NCBI GenBank assembly: GCA_022410635.1
Contig: JAJVDF010000017.1
Coordinates: 322,016 to 386,015 of the forward strand
DNA from: Tretioscincus oriximinensis
Taxonomy: Eukaryota > Chordata > Lepidosauria > Squamata > Gymnophthalmidae
DNA: 64,000 nt
Reading direction: 5' to 3'
The notes beneath the pieces are model-generated. The model saw only the letters and a program-made list of their open reading frames with translations. It had not been told where the DNA came from and did not search any database. A program made the translations under genes and the position numbers. Of the stretch, positions 51,626-63,477 are shown piece by piece. Numbering within the stretch: position 1 is the stretch's first letter; each line of letters begins with the position of its first letter.

Positions 51626-52235
51626 ATAAACAGCAACACTCGTAAAAATGTTGATATCCACAGGGACTGAGAGACAACTGATCCTTTCAGGCATCAGCAC
51701 GAAATGCCTCTTCTTCCACTGTGCAACCTGATGTGTGTCATGCCGTCACAGGAATTCAAATACTGCAAGAAGATACAAGCCAGCAGGACTGCAGAATTGC
51801 AGCTGGCTTCAGGTAGGTATGAGCGAATGAAATCTGTGATTGCTTTTAGATTGAGGGTTTTACTCTTCGATATGTCTAAAAAGGTTTTTCACTTGCTTTA
51901 CTAGAGAACTTGGATCACAAAGCATGCCTGTCACACTACAAGCCCCACCCATCCTGCAAGGACTTGCCTCTGATTGGACAGCCAACCCTCAGACCATTGT
52001 CCAAAGGCAAAAGTGTCACCAAAGTACACTTAATGTGAATTGCATTAGGTGTGCTCTGGCACAGTTTTCTGAGTGAAATCCACTCAGAAAATGTGTGGCT
52101 TTGCCATACAGCTTTCACATCCGTTTTTTCCCCATAATGCGAATGCAGTCCATATCTCCATTTTGGAGGCACCATTTCCAGCGCACAAGTACAGAGCACA
52201 ATACTATGTCCTGCAAACGTGATACATGTCTCAGT
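51626..52235. other. No gene; isolated Harbinger-like right end
   Basis: CATAATGCGAATGCAGTCC at about 52134-52152 matches the inverse of the Harbinger-type end at 38497. I could not find its partner end within a few hundred bases, so it may be a truncated relative. A local inverted pair TTTTCTGAGTG/CACTCAGAAAA lies at 52064-52090. Confidence 0.4.
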
Positions 52236-52510
52236 CACTAAGGAAACAGTCTCTCATCGGGTTTCGAAGCTCTGTGTCAGATGTGGGGAGTGGTGAGCAC
52301 TTTCTCCTAGCCTGTTGCTCTAGCCAACCCAGCTATTTGAAAGCAAGAATTGCAAGAAATCGCAACTGACTGCAAGTAGATAAATGGGAACCACCACAGC
52401 TTGGTGGTGAAGATAGAATGTCAGTCTTCAGAAAAAATACCCCTGTAAGTGCTTTGAGTCTCTTTGAAAGGTGAGGAAAGCAGGGTTTTAAGAACCCAGT
52501 TCATCTTGTT
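52236..52510 (+). mobile_element. tRNA-derived SINE family B, 5' end decayed
   Basis: CATCGGGTTTCGAAGCTCTG (B-box region), GTGGGGAGTGGTGAGCAC, AAGCAAGAATTGCAAGAAAT and ACCACAGCTTGGTGGTGAAG, then CCTGTAAGTGCTTTGAG. The head before the B box is shortened. Confidence 0.8.
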
Positions 52511-53894
52511 CTACATTTTTGACAATGGCATTTTGAAATGGGAAAGCCTGCTGCCCACTGCAAATGGAAATACAGTGGCAGCATGCCCCTTTCCGAGTCG
52601 CTCCATGGCAGTGTATTGGTAGGAATATGGAAAGATATTTCATATCCCTGCAAACTGCTGGGGACTTATGACCTCCTAAGACCATAAACATTACTGAGCA
52701 TTTTCCCTTTGCTGTGCAGAAATGGGATAGGAAATGGAAAAAGAAATGGACAAGAAAAGAGATGAGCGTTCCTTGTTTNTCACACATTTGGCAGCATGAT
52801 CCAGTCCTGACTAGACAAAAAAAATAGGAAATGGCACATGGCATGTCTATTGCACTCAAGATTGTAAAGATGCCCCTGAGCTCTTTCTCCTGTCCTTTTC
52901 AAAGAATACATTCTGGTACTCCCAGGAACAATGTAGGACATTATTTGACCATTGGAAATGCCTTTAATCACTTATTGTCATAATTATTCAAGATGTATAT
53001 ACTGAGTATTACCATGATGATCTTGTTGTTGCTGCTATATCTCTTTTCTTGTTGATTTGAAATAATAGAAAAAGAAAAATGCATCCATTAGCATTTGATG
53101 AGCAGAGACAGACAGAAAGGAAGAATGGGGGGGGGGGGGAGGATAAAGAGGGATGGAAAAGATAATATCTAATAAAATTGAGCTATTAACAGTAAGAGAT
53201 CACAGCATTCAGAGAAGTGCCCCCAAAATACTCAGAAACACTAGACATAAATGTTGCCAAGCTTCTTAAAAGACTGAACCAGGCAGCAAATCTTTTTATC
53301 ATCACTTTGAACAGGTCACATAGATCTCCTTTAATCGCTTAAAATTTCTTTCCCAAGTGCTTTTAGCATTTGATGCATAGGCAGAAATGTCGCAACAATT
53401 GGCAATATAGCCAAATAGAAACGTGAGGCAACCCAGTAAAAGACACCCTTTCTCTCCCCTTTCAGATTTTTTTCTGTCCTTTTTCATGACATCTATTTTT
53501 AATTGTGCTTTCATATTGTTTTATTGTAACCTATCTAGAGACCTAGACTATAGTGAAGGGGAGAAGGGGTAAATGGCACACCAAAAAGTTTGTTAGTTTT
53601 TTACTTAAAGCAGCTATTTTTGCTTTGCGTGAAAGAAAGTATAATTCACACAGCACTTCTTTATTCTGAATTTTGCTGATAATCCAGTTAATCAGTTTGC
53701 CGGCTTAAAAGCACTGTGTTCTTTATAGTTTATTACATTTTTNGCTACTCTGATAGTACTCGGCAAATGAGATTTTCTAAACGTGTNACCCAGTGCTGGG
53801 AAATTGTGCGAAAATCTTACATGTTTTGTCGGTTTGTCCACTCTCATATGAAGACCTCATTCTCATGCAGCGATATACAAGGGATAGGCTGGGG
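52511..53894. other. No gene; G-run at 53129
   Basis: A run of about twelve G lies at 53129-53140 in a purine-rich stretch. Near 53516 TTTTATTGTAACCTATCTAG resembles a LINE tail. Otherwise unassigned; frames have no domain. Confidence 0.45.
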
Positions 53895-54170
53895 GCGGAA
53901 TTGACATCTTTGGGATGTCACTTCCAGCCTCTGCTTCTGGAAGGGGCACCCTGGAAGGGGGGGGGGCAGAAGTTACATCACAACTGATGTCACTTCCGGT
54001 CTCTACTTCTGGGAANGGTGCCTGGAGTGATGTTACTTCTGGTCCCGCCTTGAAAATGGCATCACAAAATTTCTGCATGCACAAAGAACAGACGGGAAGT
54101 CTCAAGTGCCTGAGATTTTCAGGCTTCCACCATGAGATTTCCTGCCAGATAAGTCCCAGTACTGATGCGA
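53895..54170 (+). repeat. TGATGTCACTTCC-box repeat, copy 4
   Basis: GGATGTCACTTCCAGCC at about 53913, TGATGTCACTTCCGG at 53985 and GTGATGTTACTTCTGG at 54027, followed by GCATCACAAAATTTCTGCAT and GCACAAAGAACAG as in copy 1 (CATTCTGCATATGGTC). A 3' part ends AAGTCCCAGTACTG. It has three boxes. Confidence 0.6.
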
Positions 54171-54594
54171 ACCCCCTCTCCAAGCTGTCATTTTCTTTCC
54201 TGGTTCTCAAGAGTCTCTCCCTCCTCCCAAATGCTATTATTAATCCACAGACAATCTCAGGATTCACACATCCATGTGGTGAGGGAAGGTTTATGGGATC
54301 GTAAACATCAACATTCTCGTAGTTTCTCACTAAAAGTTATCTGCACAGCATAGCCTTTCCGGTTTAACCCTGTATCCTGATTTGACAGCTGGCTTTCCCG
54401 GTTTAACAGTAATCCAGATAATCGGCTTTAAAACCCACATTCTGACAATTTATCTAACAGGCTAGTGAGGCAAATTCAAAAGGAATTCTACTTTCAATCT
54501 GATTTTTTACTGTCTGGACACAGCCCAAGTCCACAACAAATACTGTGGAAATTTTATTTATTTAGTATTTTATGTGTAAATACTAAGTAATTAA

Positions 54595-54772
54595 CAATAA
54601 GGGTGATCAATCAGTGAAATAGATTGGCACAGGAGATATTTCATTCTCCCATGGAAGTCTTCAAATAGAAGTTGAACAGCCATCAGTCTGGGAGGCTTTA
54701 GTGAATCCTGCATGGAGCAGGGGGTTAGATTTAATGTCCCTGGAGGTCCCTTCCAACTCTATGATGGTGGTA
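54595..54772 (+). mobile_element. CR1 LINE, ATTCTATGA subfamily, tail
   Basis: GAAGTCTTCAAATAGAAGTT, AGTCTGGGAGGCTTTAGTG, ATCCTGCATGGAGCAGGGGG and CTTCCAACTCTATGATGG. The stretch 54171-54594 is unassigned. Confidence 0.8.
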
Positions 54773-55062
54773 AGCTCATAGGGACATAGTGAGCAGAAAT
54801 ACTGTGAGCAGAATCTGAAGCCACTTTTCCTTTTTCCTTCATTCATGGATCAATTCATGGTTGACTGTCATTATGAACTAGGTTTAGTGGTTTAATTTCC
54901 ATATATTGTAAACTGGAACATAATTGCAATCTTAGTAGTATTTCATCTGGCANTAATCCTGGTTATTTTACATGGTATCTGATGCAAGTGGCCTGTAAGA
55001 ACAAAATACACACATTTTTTTAGTAGTATCCTGGTGTAAAGGTTCTATGGAATAATTGCTTG

Positions 55063-55800
55063 TTGTGGCACAATCTGTGTGCTAACGAGGGTTTGCTTAC
55101 CACGTTATAAGGTGTCTGCAGATCAGAGGCAGCTGAATCATCAGGATACGGACACGTGTAGAATCTGACTTCCATCAAGAACTCACATAGAGGCCATAAA
55201 CTTAGATCATGAGGTAAGATCTAGGAGGCCCACGTGGGTCATGGAACCTCCAGAGCACCTCTGTGCACTGGTTTTTATTGACTTCAAAACAGAAGGCATG
55301 TACAAGAAAAAGACGTCAGAGAATGGGAGTTCCGAAGGTGTGGTTTGGGGCAGACCGGAGGTNGGCCCAAGTTGTGACACCTGTGTGACGTTTCTCCCTC
55401 CTCCCAAGGGGCGCAGCCTGTGTCAGGAAACTCCAAATATGGGTATGGTTTGAGTGATACAAGATTGACCCCTGTAGCTTCCAGGACCTGTGACCGGTCA
55501 TTCACCCCATGGAGAAGGGTGGACAAAGAACTTCCTCTGGGCTTTCCAGGTAATTGACTAATGCCATTAAGCCAGGGCTACAGATACAATGGGCGCCACA
55601 AGAGATAACGGGCGAAGGTAAACTTGCTAAATGGGTGTTGTTTCAGGGCAAGAAGAGAGATTAGCTCCCTTGCAACACCCTGTGCTGGGAATTTCCCAAA
55701 ATTTTTGCAAACAAGCTGCCNGGGCTTCTGGGGACCAATTCTTGTATATTTTATATTAAATATATTAATGCCAAATAATATATATCACTAATGGCGAACC
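55063..55800 (+). other. Possible LTR remnant with tRNA-Trp-like primer site
   Basis: TGGCGAACCCCGACAGTG at about 55793-55810 resembles a primer-binding site for tRNA-Trp, as used by some retroviral elements, with one extra base and mismatches. The text upstream ends in CA (about 55789) after an AT-rich stretch, and about 700 bases farther up TGTTGTGGCAC could be the left end. No gag or pol frame follows, and I found no second LTR. This is a weak call resting mainly on the primer-site likeness. Confidence 0.25.
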
Positions 55801-55810
55801 CCGACAGTGT

Positions 55811-57455
55811 GCCAACCTCCATAGATGCACAGTGGCCATTTTCATCTCAGACTTGCCATGTGCAGTGGCTCAATTTATCGCACAAAGATTATGCTTCCAC
55901 ATGCCTAGAAGGTAGGCTTTCACACCATTTCAGGAAAACCCATATTGAGAACTGGGTTTTACTGGAACAGAACAAAGCACAATTTCTAACCCATATTGTA
56001 GACATGCTGTGGTTGCCACTGATACATATGACAAACCCAATAGAGCCAGACCATAATAGAATACTTTAAACTCTATAGGAGTGGATATGCAGTGTCCAGA
56101 GTATCCAGCAATCCAAACCCTGGATCTGTTTTCCCAATGCTGTTTTTCCTACATTACAAACTAGAGATGGTTTGTTTATCGGTTAATGGGGCTATAATCC
56201 TATGCGAGAGTGCATAAAACTGCATCTTTATAATGTTCTGCTTACAGTTAATTCTGCCCTTTGCCTACACTTCCCCCCTCCCTTCCCCTCTTTTTGACAC
56301 CATCTCCTTATTTCCAGTTTTTGCAAAAGTGTGTCCTTGGGTTCCTGGGTACCGTTANTGTAAAGCATACTGGCTCAGTATTACTAATTTGTTTTTCTTT
56401 TTTTCTTTATTTATAGTCTAGTATTCAACTTTTGAAGGAAACAATACAGACTGCTTGTCGCCCTAACAATTTTTGTCCATTCCCAGAGTAATCATGTTTT
56501 TCTTGCTTCCTTCTAAAGAAACCCCAAACTGTACATGTTTGTGAACATCTTCCAGCACGTACAACTAGTCAAACTGTGGTCAGGACATGCATTTTATATA
56601 TGAACCCAAGAGAGTGCCAAAGCAAGATAATTTCAGGGGCATTTTCTTTACTAATCAATGTCTAACAGAGATAAAGTCAAGAACTGTTGACGTTTTATAT
56701 CTTCACCTTGCAAAGTAAAAGAAGCATTTATTTACAATGGGCTGGGATTGTTGGGAGGGAATTAACTCTTTGGAAACCAGATATTTCTTTTTCCTGGCAA
56801 TAAGTTTCTTTTAGTCCTTTGACTTTCATGAATATACCTAGAGCAGCTGCTTCGGTAGGTCAGGAACAAGTAACCTGTAAGCAAATAGAACATGACCACC
56901 TAATCTCCTTGGGTTGCATGCAAATTTTCTTACTCTACTATATTGTAAATTCCAGCTTTCTTCTACATGTAATTATGGGAATAACAACTATGATTGCACT
57001 AGGGGGATNCAGTATTTTGCTTTTTCCTCCTAATCATTTTTGCTTTAATCATGGTACACTGGATTGTCATGAGACAAGATGTGCAGTATCTTCCTCTCGG
57101 AACTTCATGTCTACCTCGCTATTCTTTTCTGCCAGGCAGAGGATAGAAAAGCTGCTTTCCTGTTGAATGGAGNTAGGGACATGCAGCATTTTGATTTNAA
57201 NAAATACAGCCGCAGCCTCAAAGTTCCAAGATTTAATTTTTTTTNAAGCTTTTCTNACTGTTTTCATCCCCCTAACCACCACCCACCCCATATTGCAAAT
57301 ATGAAAGGAGGCAACAGCAGCCAATGGTAGAAGAGAAACAGGTCTCTCAAAGACTCATGAGATTTGTAGGCAAATAGTTGGGGAAGAAAGAGAATGATTT
57401 ACTGCAAGACAGTAAATCCAGACACCAAACAGTTTGAGCATATCTGCCGAAGTAC
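55811..57455. other. No gene or recognised repeat
   Basis: Unique-looking AT-rich DNA with Ns near 57000-57260. The frame at 56819-57166 is featureless apart from hydrophobic residues. Confidence 0.4.
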
Positions 57456-57501
57456 CTTGATATAAATCTAGAAAATAAGACTTTTCTAGATTTATATCAA
57501 G
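57456..57501. repeat. Perfect 20-base hairpin
   Basis: Arms CTTGATATAAATCTAGAAAA (57456-57475) and its exact reverse complement (57482-57501) with a 6-base loop. Flanks do not extend the pairing. It may be a short inverted duplication. Confidence 0.9.
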
Positions 57502-58164
57502 AAATGGTGAAGAAAAGGGCAATTGTGTGGCTGTACCATAAATCTTAAGAATATAGACGGGTTCTTTGCAGACATACGATCTTGTTCTCCACAAATCTGT
57601 TTCATTCTGGGATTTAGAAACAGGNTTTTATTTCTTGCCTTGGCACTGCTTTATTAAGTGCTGCCCTTTNCTCCACTTCCAACTTTCCAACTGGACAGAA
57701 CAAATAAGACCTTGGTACAAGAGAAAACAGATTATTCAGAGATCTAAAATGGGCATTTTGAGTAAAAAAAATAGGCAGGTGAAATCACAAGCCTACATAA
57801 CTATGAGGCAACTGGCGCCTATACATTTTTTGATACTATACAGAANAGCAGATGGTGTGTGCTTCATCTTTGTATTGCTCTGTATTCCTTCCTTCCTAAC
57901 CTGCATGTCTGATGAGAAGTATATGAGACCAGCCTACTAGGAATTTCTAGCAGCTACCCAAGGGGCTGCCCCTTTTCTTTGGCAGCTTTTACATGCTCGG
58001 CTGACTTCCAGAAATCCTCAGTGAGCATAAGGTNCCTTGACCAATGCTCAGATAAATAGAAATATTATGGGAACTCTGGCTTCATTGCTGAATTTCCAGT
58101 AACAGCATTGCAACGCATTGTTATATGTTGCAATCAGCTCTGCATTGGGAATGATGCCATGGAA
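57502..58164. other. No gene or recognised repeat
   Basis: Unassigned DNA with several Ns. Confidence 0.4.
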
Positions 58165-58303
58165 ATGTCTGATATAGGGGGGAAGAGGAGGAAGAGGATG
58201 TGGAAGAGGAGGAAGAAGGAGAAATGGGTTTTTATATCCCACGCTTCTCAGCCGAAGGGACTCAGAGCAACTTATAAACTGGGTATGGGGCGGGGTATAA
58301 ATA

Positions 58304-58334
<31 letters not shown>

Positions 58335-58410
58335 GCTATTTTTGCCTGGAGGCTTATATCTTATCTTCCTCTATTGTGGTGGTACTTATTAATCTACTTG
58401 CATGTTCTAC
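58165..58410 (-). mobile_element. SINE family B, antisense, split by an L2-like tail
   Basis: A GGAAGAGGAGGAAGAAGGAG tract, then TTTTTATATCCCACGCTTC and GGGACTCAGAGCAACTTAT. At about 58278-58333 a foreign GGGGCGGGGTATAAATATAA plus ATAAATAAATAAA tail interrupts it (plus orientation), after which SINE sequence resumes with CTATTTTTGCCTGGAGGC and ATTGTGGTGGTACTTATTAA. Confidence 0.7.
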
Positions 58411-58589
58411 TAAGAGGAACACGGGGTTGGTCTTCCAACTAGAGGAGTCCTCAGAAAGATTAAAGACTGGTTTCAAACTTGCTCTTCACTTCCTTCCATC
58501 CAGTGCTACTCCTCTTGTGGTCCTACCTATCACATTACATCCCCTCAGAGGATTTGACTGTTAAGCTTTTAAAAATGTTTTCCCATTNG

Positions 58590-58835
58590 TGGTGCAGNCA
58601 CAAATGGTGCAGTTGACAGTTCCTCATCTGAGAGATTGAGTTTCGAGGCCCTGTGTCGGACATGGGGTGGTGGTAAGCACCTTCTATTAGCNTGCAGCTC
58701 TAGCCAATCCAGGTACTCAAAAGCAAGAACTGCAAGAAATTGNAACAGANNGCGATTAAATAAATGGGAACCACCAGTNTGGTTGGGAAGATAGAATNTA
58801 AGCCTTAGGTGATTCTACTGGAAAAGGTCATTTAG
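58590..58835 (+). mobile_element. tRNA-derived SINE family B with many Ns
   Basis: GAGAGATTGAGTTTCGAGGC and CCTGTGTCGGACATGGGG, CTCTAGCCAATCCAGGTAC, AAGCAAGAACTGCAAGAAAT and GAACCACCAGT. The tail is lost. 58411-58589 is unassigned. Confidence 0.75.
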
Positions 58836-59215
58836 GCTANATCCACACACATTTAGGCATTTGCAATGTGCAGCTGCCCAAGGCAACANAATTTTGAGGG
58901 CAAGATATAGTTGGTAGTAAAAATATATTAATATTTTTCATTGCATTTATCAAACCCAAAGTAGATAATTCCACAATTTATTGTGGGTAGNCTGTAAATG
59001 AACAGAGATGCTGAAATTTAGCTGAGGGAAAGAGGGGTATAAAATAAACGACTGCACAGGGGCATCATAAAGTACATCTAAGATACGTGCCTGACAACAA
59101 TATAATTCAGGGTTAAGAGCCTGCATAGTAAGAACTTGGATTGCACAGATATGTACGTTCACATGCATCTATGCATCTTCCTGCATAAAATGGATGTAGA
59201 GCAATCACTCACAAA

Positions 59216-59432
59216 TAGGCTAACCAGATGTCCATTTTTGGGGGGAGGGGGATTGAAAACCCGGTTTTGGGGTGCCTCCCAGTTTTTGCTGAGTAAAAAA
59301 AAATTAAAAAAANNTTTNNNAAAAAAANNNNNNNNNNNNNNNNNNNNNNNNNNNNNNNNNNNNNNNNNNNNNNNNNNNNNNNNNNNTTNNNAAAANAAAN
59401 AAAAAACAAAAAGGGCTCCTCTGGTCAGCCTA
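59216..59432. mobile_element. TAGGCTGA-ended palindromic element with assembly gap
   Basis: Left TAGGCTAACCAGATGTCC and right CTCCTCTGGTCAGCCTA match the ends of 47724-47929, and GATTGAAAACCCGGTTTTGG is shared. The A-rich centre is replaced by Ns (59328-59386 and scattered), probably because the foldback and A-runs failed to assemble. 58836-59215 is unassigned. Confidence 0.65.
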
Positions 59433-59594
59433 CCCACAAACAAGGAACCTTGCTATGCAGATTTCATGCCTCCAAGCCTTCCCATTTTTGGAATNAGTGG
59501 GTCAGGCACACGGATTCCAGATGTGGGATGGGTAGAAAAAGGCCTTGTTTCCATTTAATCATAAAAAGGGANGTTCATTTTGTGAGTGAGGAAT

Positions 59595-59910
59595 GAATGG
59601 TGCTGTTATGTGATGGTCTTCCAACTGAGAGATCCATTCTTGNAAACCTGTGTCAGCTGTAGAGAGGGATGAGAGCCTTCTACTGTCCTCAGCTCTAGCC
59701 AATTCAGCTATTCGAAAGAAAAAATTGAAGTCTACATTTCAAATAAATTAATCAGTACCACCACTATTCTGGTGGGGATGATAAACAGAAGTAAGCATTC
59801 TGGTGAAAATTAACCTTGAATGAGCTCTGAGCCCCTTCAGGTGAAAAGGGTGGGGAGTAAAAACCAGATTCCTCCTACTCCTACTCCTCCCCATCCCTCT
59901 TCACTCTTTC
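59595..59910 (+). mobile_element. tRNA-derived SINE family B, diverged
   Basis: CCAACTGAGAGATCCATTC, CTGTGTCAGCTGTAGAGAGG, CTACTGTCCTCAGCTCTAGC, CCACTATTCTGGTGGGGATG and GCTCTGAGCCCCTTCAGG, then AGTAAAAACCAGATTCC and a CTCCTACTCC tract. It is most like the second SINE at 24470. Confidence 0.7.
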
Positions 59911-60019
59911 TCCTCCTTTCTGCTTTATTATAGACCATAGGACTGGAAAACAAACATGCCGCTACTATCTCCAGGTTGAGGTGCTTTTTTGAAAAAAAAA
60001 ACCCTACAGATACATGCAA

Positions 60020-60280
60020 CATAAGAACATAAGAAGACGAGCCATACTAGATCAGGCCACAGCCCATGAAGTCCAGCATTCTGTGTCACACAGAGGTCCA
60101 CCAGATGCACCTGGGCTGTCTGAACAGAGGAAAGCAAAATNTGCACCTGTTCATGACTCCCTGCAAATGGTGTTTCAGGAGCACTACCTGTTGCTCCATC
60201 CCNGAGNCAACATCCAGANATCCATCCTAGTACCCATTTATACCCTTGGTGTCCATAAACCTGTCTATAAGAATTAATCC
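60020..60280 (-). mobile_element. CR1 LINE 3' tail, antisense
   Basis: It begins ACATAAGAACATAAGAAGAC, then AGCCATACTAGATCAGGCC, CCAGATGCACCTGGGCTG, GCAAATGGTGTTTCAGGAG, TTGCTCCATCCC and CCTAGTACCCATTTATACCC. It pairs closely with the sense copy at 5305-5613, so both belong to one sublineage. Confidence 0.85.
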
Positions 60281-61397
60281 ATCATCTCTTGATTCCTGCA
60301 GGAATTCTGTCCTGCCCACCTTCCATTTGAAACAGAAATGATTAATTGTAAAAAAGAAAAAAGGGGGTCAAAAATAAGGAGTGAAGCAGTGAAATGAGAT
60401 TAAGATTTATTTTCCAGATGTGAGTCCCTCTTGAATATTGAAAATGATGTAAATAGGGGATAGGGATGAAAGAAAAAAATGGAGGATGGGATGTTCAAAA
60501 TAGTGTATAAATATAAGAAACAAATTNCTGTATAAATATGCAAAGGTATTTTGAACCCACCCACCTGCAAAAGTATTTTGAACCCACCCACCTGCAAAGA
60601 TTTTTGTTTTCCAGGTAACTGTCATACTGCTAAATTGCCTTTACAGTACGATTGTCTGTTTAGTCACTATGCTGCTATCCTTGAAGCTATTATCCAGCCC
60701 CTGCCTGCTTGCATGTTTTACTGAGATTCAATTTATTTTTCTGTAGAGATAAGAACGCGACTGTTATGGGATAATTTGGACCAATGTTGTCTCAGTCACT
60801 CAGAGTCTGAGGAGAAATTAAAAGTGAGTGTGTGTTTAAAGTAAGGCCCACACTACAAAGGGGACAAAGAGACCTGCTGTCCACACACCATTCCGAACCA
60901 GCACAGGCCCTGCCATGACATGGAAAGGCTCGTAGACAATAGGCATCTTAAAACCTTTTCTGAAGCAGATCGGCCCCAGAGTCATCAATCTGTCCTGGTG
61001 GAGATTTTGTTGAAAGATGTACATTNCGGATCTTTTGTTAGTAAATGCTGGCATGCTGCTGTTAAACAAGTCTCCATGTTCTTGAACATGGACCTGGGAA
61101 TAGTGATCTTAAGTATTTTCACGGATCTATTTACATACCTGTTTGAATTGGTTCCTGGACTAGGGAGTTAATATTTGAACCTTGTTCCAACATTGCACAG
61201 TAGGCTTTTGGCTCAGACAGAACTAGATCCACCCCTCTTTGCTGTAGAACAATCAGTATACATATTGCTTCTGCCACTTTGGACCAGATATGGAAAGCTT
61301 TAAAATTGCTCCATACCATGTAGGATTGTAGAGCAAGTAAGAAGAGAGGCAGAATACTTCAAGGACCATCAAGCAATCTGCAGTTTTCTGATTGCTT
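60281..61397. other. No gene; 27-base tandem duplication
   Basis: GTATTTTGAACCCACCCACC plus TGCAAAA occurs twice in tandem at 60546-60572 and 60573-60599 with one difference. The rest is unassigned; the overlapping frames near 60836-61171 have no domain. Confidence 0.5.
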
Positions 61398-61695
61398 ACA
61401 TAAGAACATAAGAAGATGAATGGGGCCAGTGCCCATCTAATCCAGGTTTCTGTCTCACAAAGTGGCCCACCAATTGCATTAGGGTAGTCTCAAGCAAAAG
61501 CAGGCAAAATCTTCACCTGTTCTCAATGCCTTGCAAATGGTATTTCAGAATACTGCCTGTTGCTCCATCTGTAGGCAGATCCATCCTAGTAGCTATTTAT
61601 ACTCTTGACTTCTATGAAGTTGTCCACTCCTGTCTTAAGACTATTCAGGTTGCCAGATACCACCACCTCTTCTAGAAATAAATTCCACAGTCCCA
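61398..61695 (-). mobile_element. CR1 LINE 3' tail, antisense
   Basis: TTACATAAGAACATAAGAAG, GTGCCCATCTAATCCAGG, GTGGCCCACCAATTGCATTA, GCAAATGGTATTTCAG, CCTAGTAGCTATTTATACTC and CACCACCTCTTCTAGAAATA. Confidence 0.85.
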
Positions 61696-62759
61696 TGTGG
61701 GAATAGCATTTCTGATTTACTACAATTGAACGAGTATTGTAGGCTCATCCTTTGTGAAAAAAATAAATAAAACAATGTCTTCCATAGGGATATTTCAAAG
61801 CTTTTGCTATAGCTCCCTGAGGACCTGCCTCGTTTGTCCTCTTTCTCTCCTTCACTCATTTCTGCTAAACAGCCTTATACGTGACAATAGGCTTGTTACA
61901 GCTCCTTAGCTCTCTGGCTCAAGACTGGTGATCCTGGGAGAAATTGGACGTGGAAATCAGAGGTCCAAGCAAGAGCACAAAGAGTTGTTAGGAGAGGCGT
62001 GCAAATACAAAGTTTCTTAAAATGTGCAGTTTGCACCACATAAAGATTTCATGAGTGGGACACAATATCCAAAATGAAATCCAGACCCACACANGAACAG
62101 TAGGATATCTGCAAGGGAGCTAGGGGGATTAACTAGGTGAGAAAAACAGCTAAAAAATCCTCTTAAGTGGAGAAAAATGCCTGGATGAATGAGATGCAGC
62201 AGTGTGTATGTGTATCAATCAAATATACAGAAAAGTGCAGAGCAAATCATTCCAAGAATGCCTTAGGAGGCTGGGATGTTACCTGGTGTTACAATATGTA
62301 TAGTGTGCCAGGAAGCCATTGTCTCTACTAAGACCCTTGTTGATGGGCTGGAATTTGTGGGTGTATTTTAGTTCTGCTGCTTCTCTTTCAAATCTTCCTT
62401 GGTAGTTTTTTTGTTCAAGAACTGCAGTTCTGAGGTCTGAGACTGAATGACCTCAGAACTGCATAGGTATAATAGGANACCTGACAAAATGGTACTGTGA
62501 AAAATATCCTCACATGCACTGAAGCACTATCCCTCAACAGAGAGGTTTAAATAACTGCAAGAGTCATTTTTTCTTTTTTTCTTTTTTATTACTGAATAGT
62601 GGAGCTATTATTTTATCCAAATATACATCAAATAGTGAAAACAACAACTATCAATAACAGAAATAGCTAACAAAGAAACAACTAAATCAACATTTATCAC
62701 AGAACAGACGTACAAGAAGAGAACCATGACAACACCAATATCGTTAAGAGGTAATAGGG
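61696..62759. other. No gene or recognised repeat
   Basis: Unassigned; T-rich at 62566-62590 and AAC-rich at 62635-62700. Confidence 0.45.
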
Positions 62760-63477
62760 CAAGAATGGGGAACCCAAGGCCTGGGGAGCAGATGTGGCTA
62801 GTGGAATCTTTTGCTCAAGTCTGCTCTCCAAGGAACCATTTGGTCTGGCACCTTGTATGCTCCCCACTAGGCTTTCCTGGTCAAATAATGATTCCTCAGT
62901 TTGTTAAAACATGAACTGAAATACAAAAAGGGGAAAGAAGGAGGCCTAGAAAAGCAGGAGGTGGTGAAAGGATGTGAGGAGCATTGAAAAGTCTGCAATT
63001 TTGTGAATCTGGATAAGGAAATGGCATGCAATGATGGGAGCTCCCAGGAGCCAAATATTGGACAGGAAGTCCCAAAATCTGGAACAGCCCTGAGTTGTCT
63101 CATCACTTCCTGAGCAGGACAGGAAGTGATGTCACATCAGGAGTGCATTTCACAGAACTAAATGCCAGTAGTGACATCAAAATGATGTCATTTCCAGCAA
63201 AATGGCTGTGCCCTGGTNGGGGCAATTTTTCTTGTGGATTCCCTCTATGTGATCTCAGAACATGTAGAGGGGATGTTATCTCGGAAACCAGTATGAGATA
63301 TTCATACTGCTCCCAAGACTGATGGCATGCAGAAGGGAAGGGGTGTGGCCTAGGTGGGGGTGTGGCCTGGACTGGGTGGGGTAGGTGTGGCCTCAGGATG
63401 GAGAAAGAGTATGGTCCTCACAGGATGTTAAAAATATCCAGATGGCCCCCGGGAGGAAAAATGTTTCCCCATCCCTG
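62760..63477. mobile_element. hAT-like non-autonomous element, degraded
   Basis: The left end CAAGAATGGGGAACCCAAGG and right end GTTTCCCCATCCCTG are inverted repeats. The flanking octamers TAATAGGG (62752-62759) and GAATAGAG (63478-63485) agree at six of eight positions, so the 8-base duplication is plausible but worn. GTGTGGCCTAGGTGGGGGTG-like units repeat at 63345-63395. A TGATGTCACTTCC-box copy lies inside. Confidence 0.55.
63040..63260 (-). repeat. TGATGTCACTTCC-box repeat, copy 5 (inverted)
   Basis: GGGAGCTCCCAGGAGCCAAAT mirrors the 3' end of copy 3 (quoted core: GAGCTCCCAGGAGCC). The boxes are AGGAAGTGATGTCACATC at 63121 and AGTGACATCA at about 63170, with TGATGTCATTTCC at 63183. It is nested in, or part of, the hAT-like element. 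Confidence 0.5.

Noticed and set aside
53863..54330. Frames of 129 and 155 codons on opposite strands
   Set aside because: They overlap another copy of the same box repeat and hold Ns; opposite-strand symmetry follows from the repeat's inverted boxes.
59136..59558. 140-codon frame spanning the N-run
   Set aside because: The frame exists only because Ns translate as unknown residues across the gap in a palindromic element.
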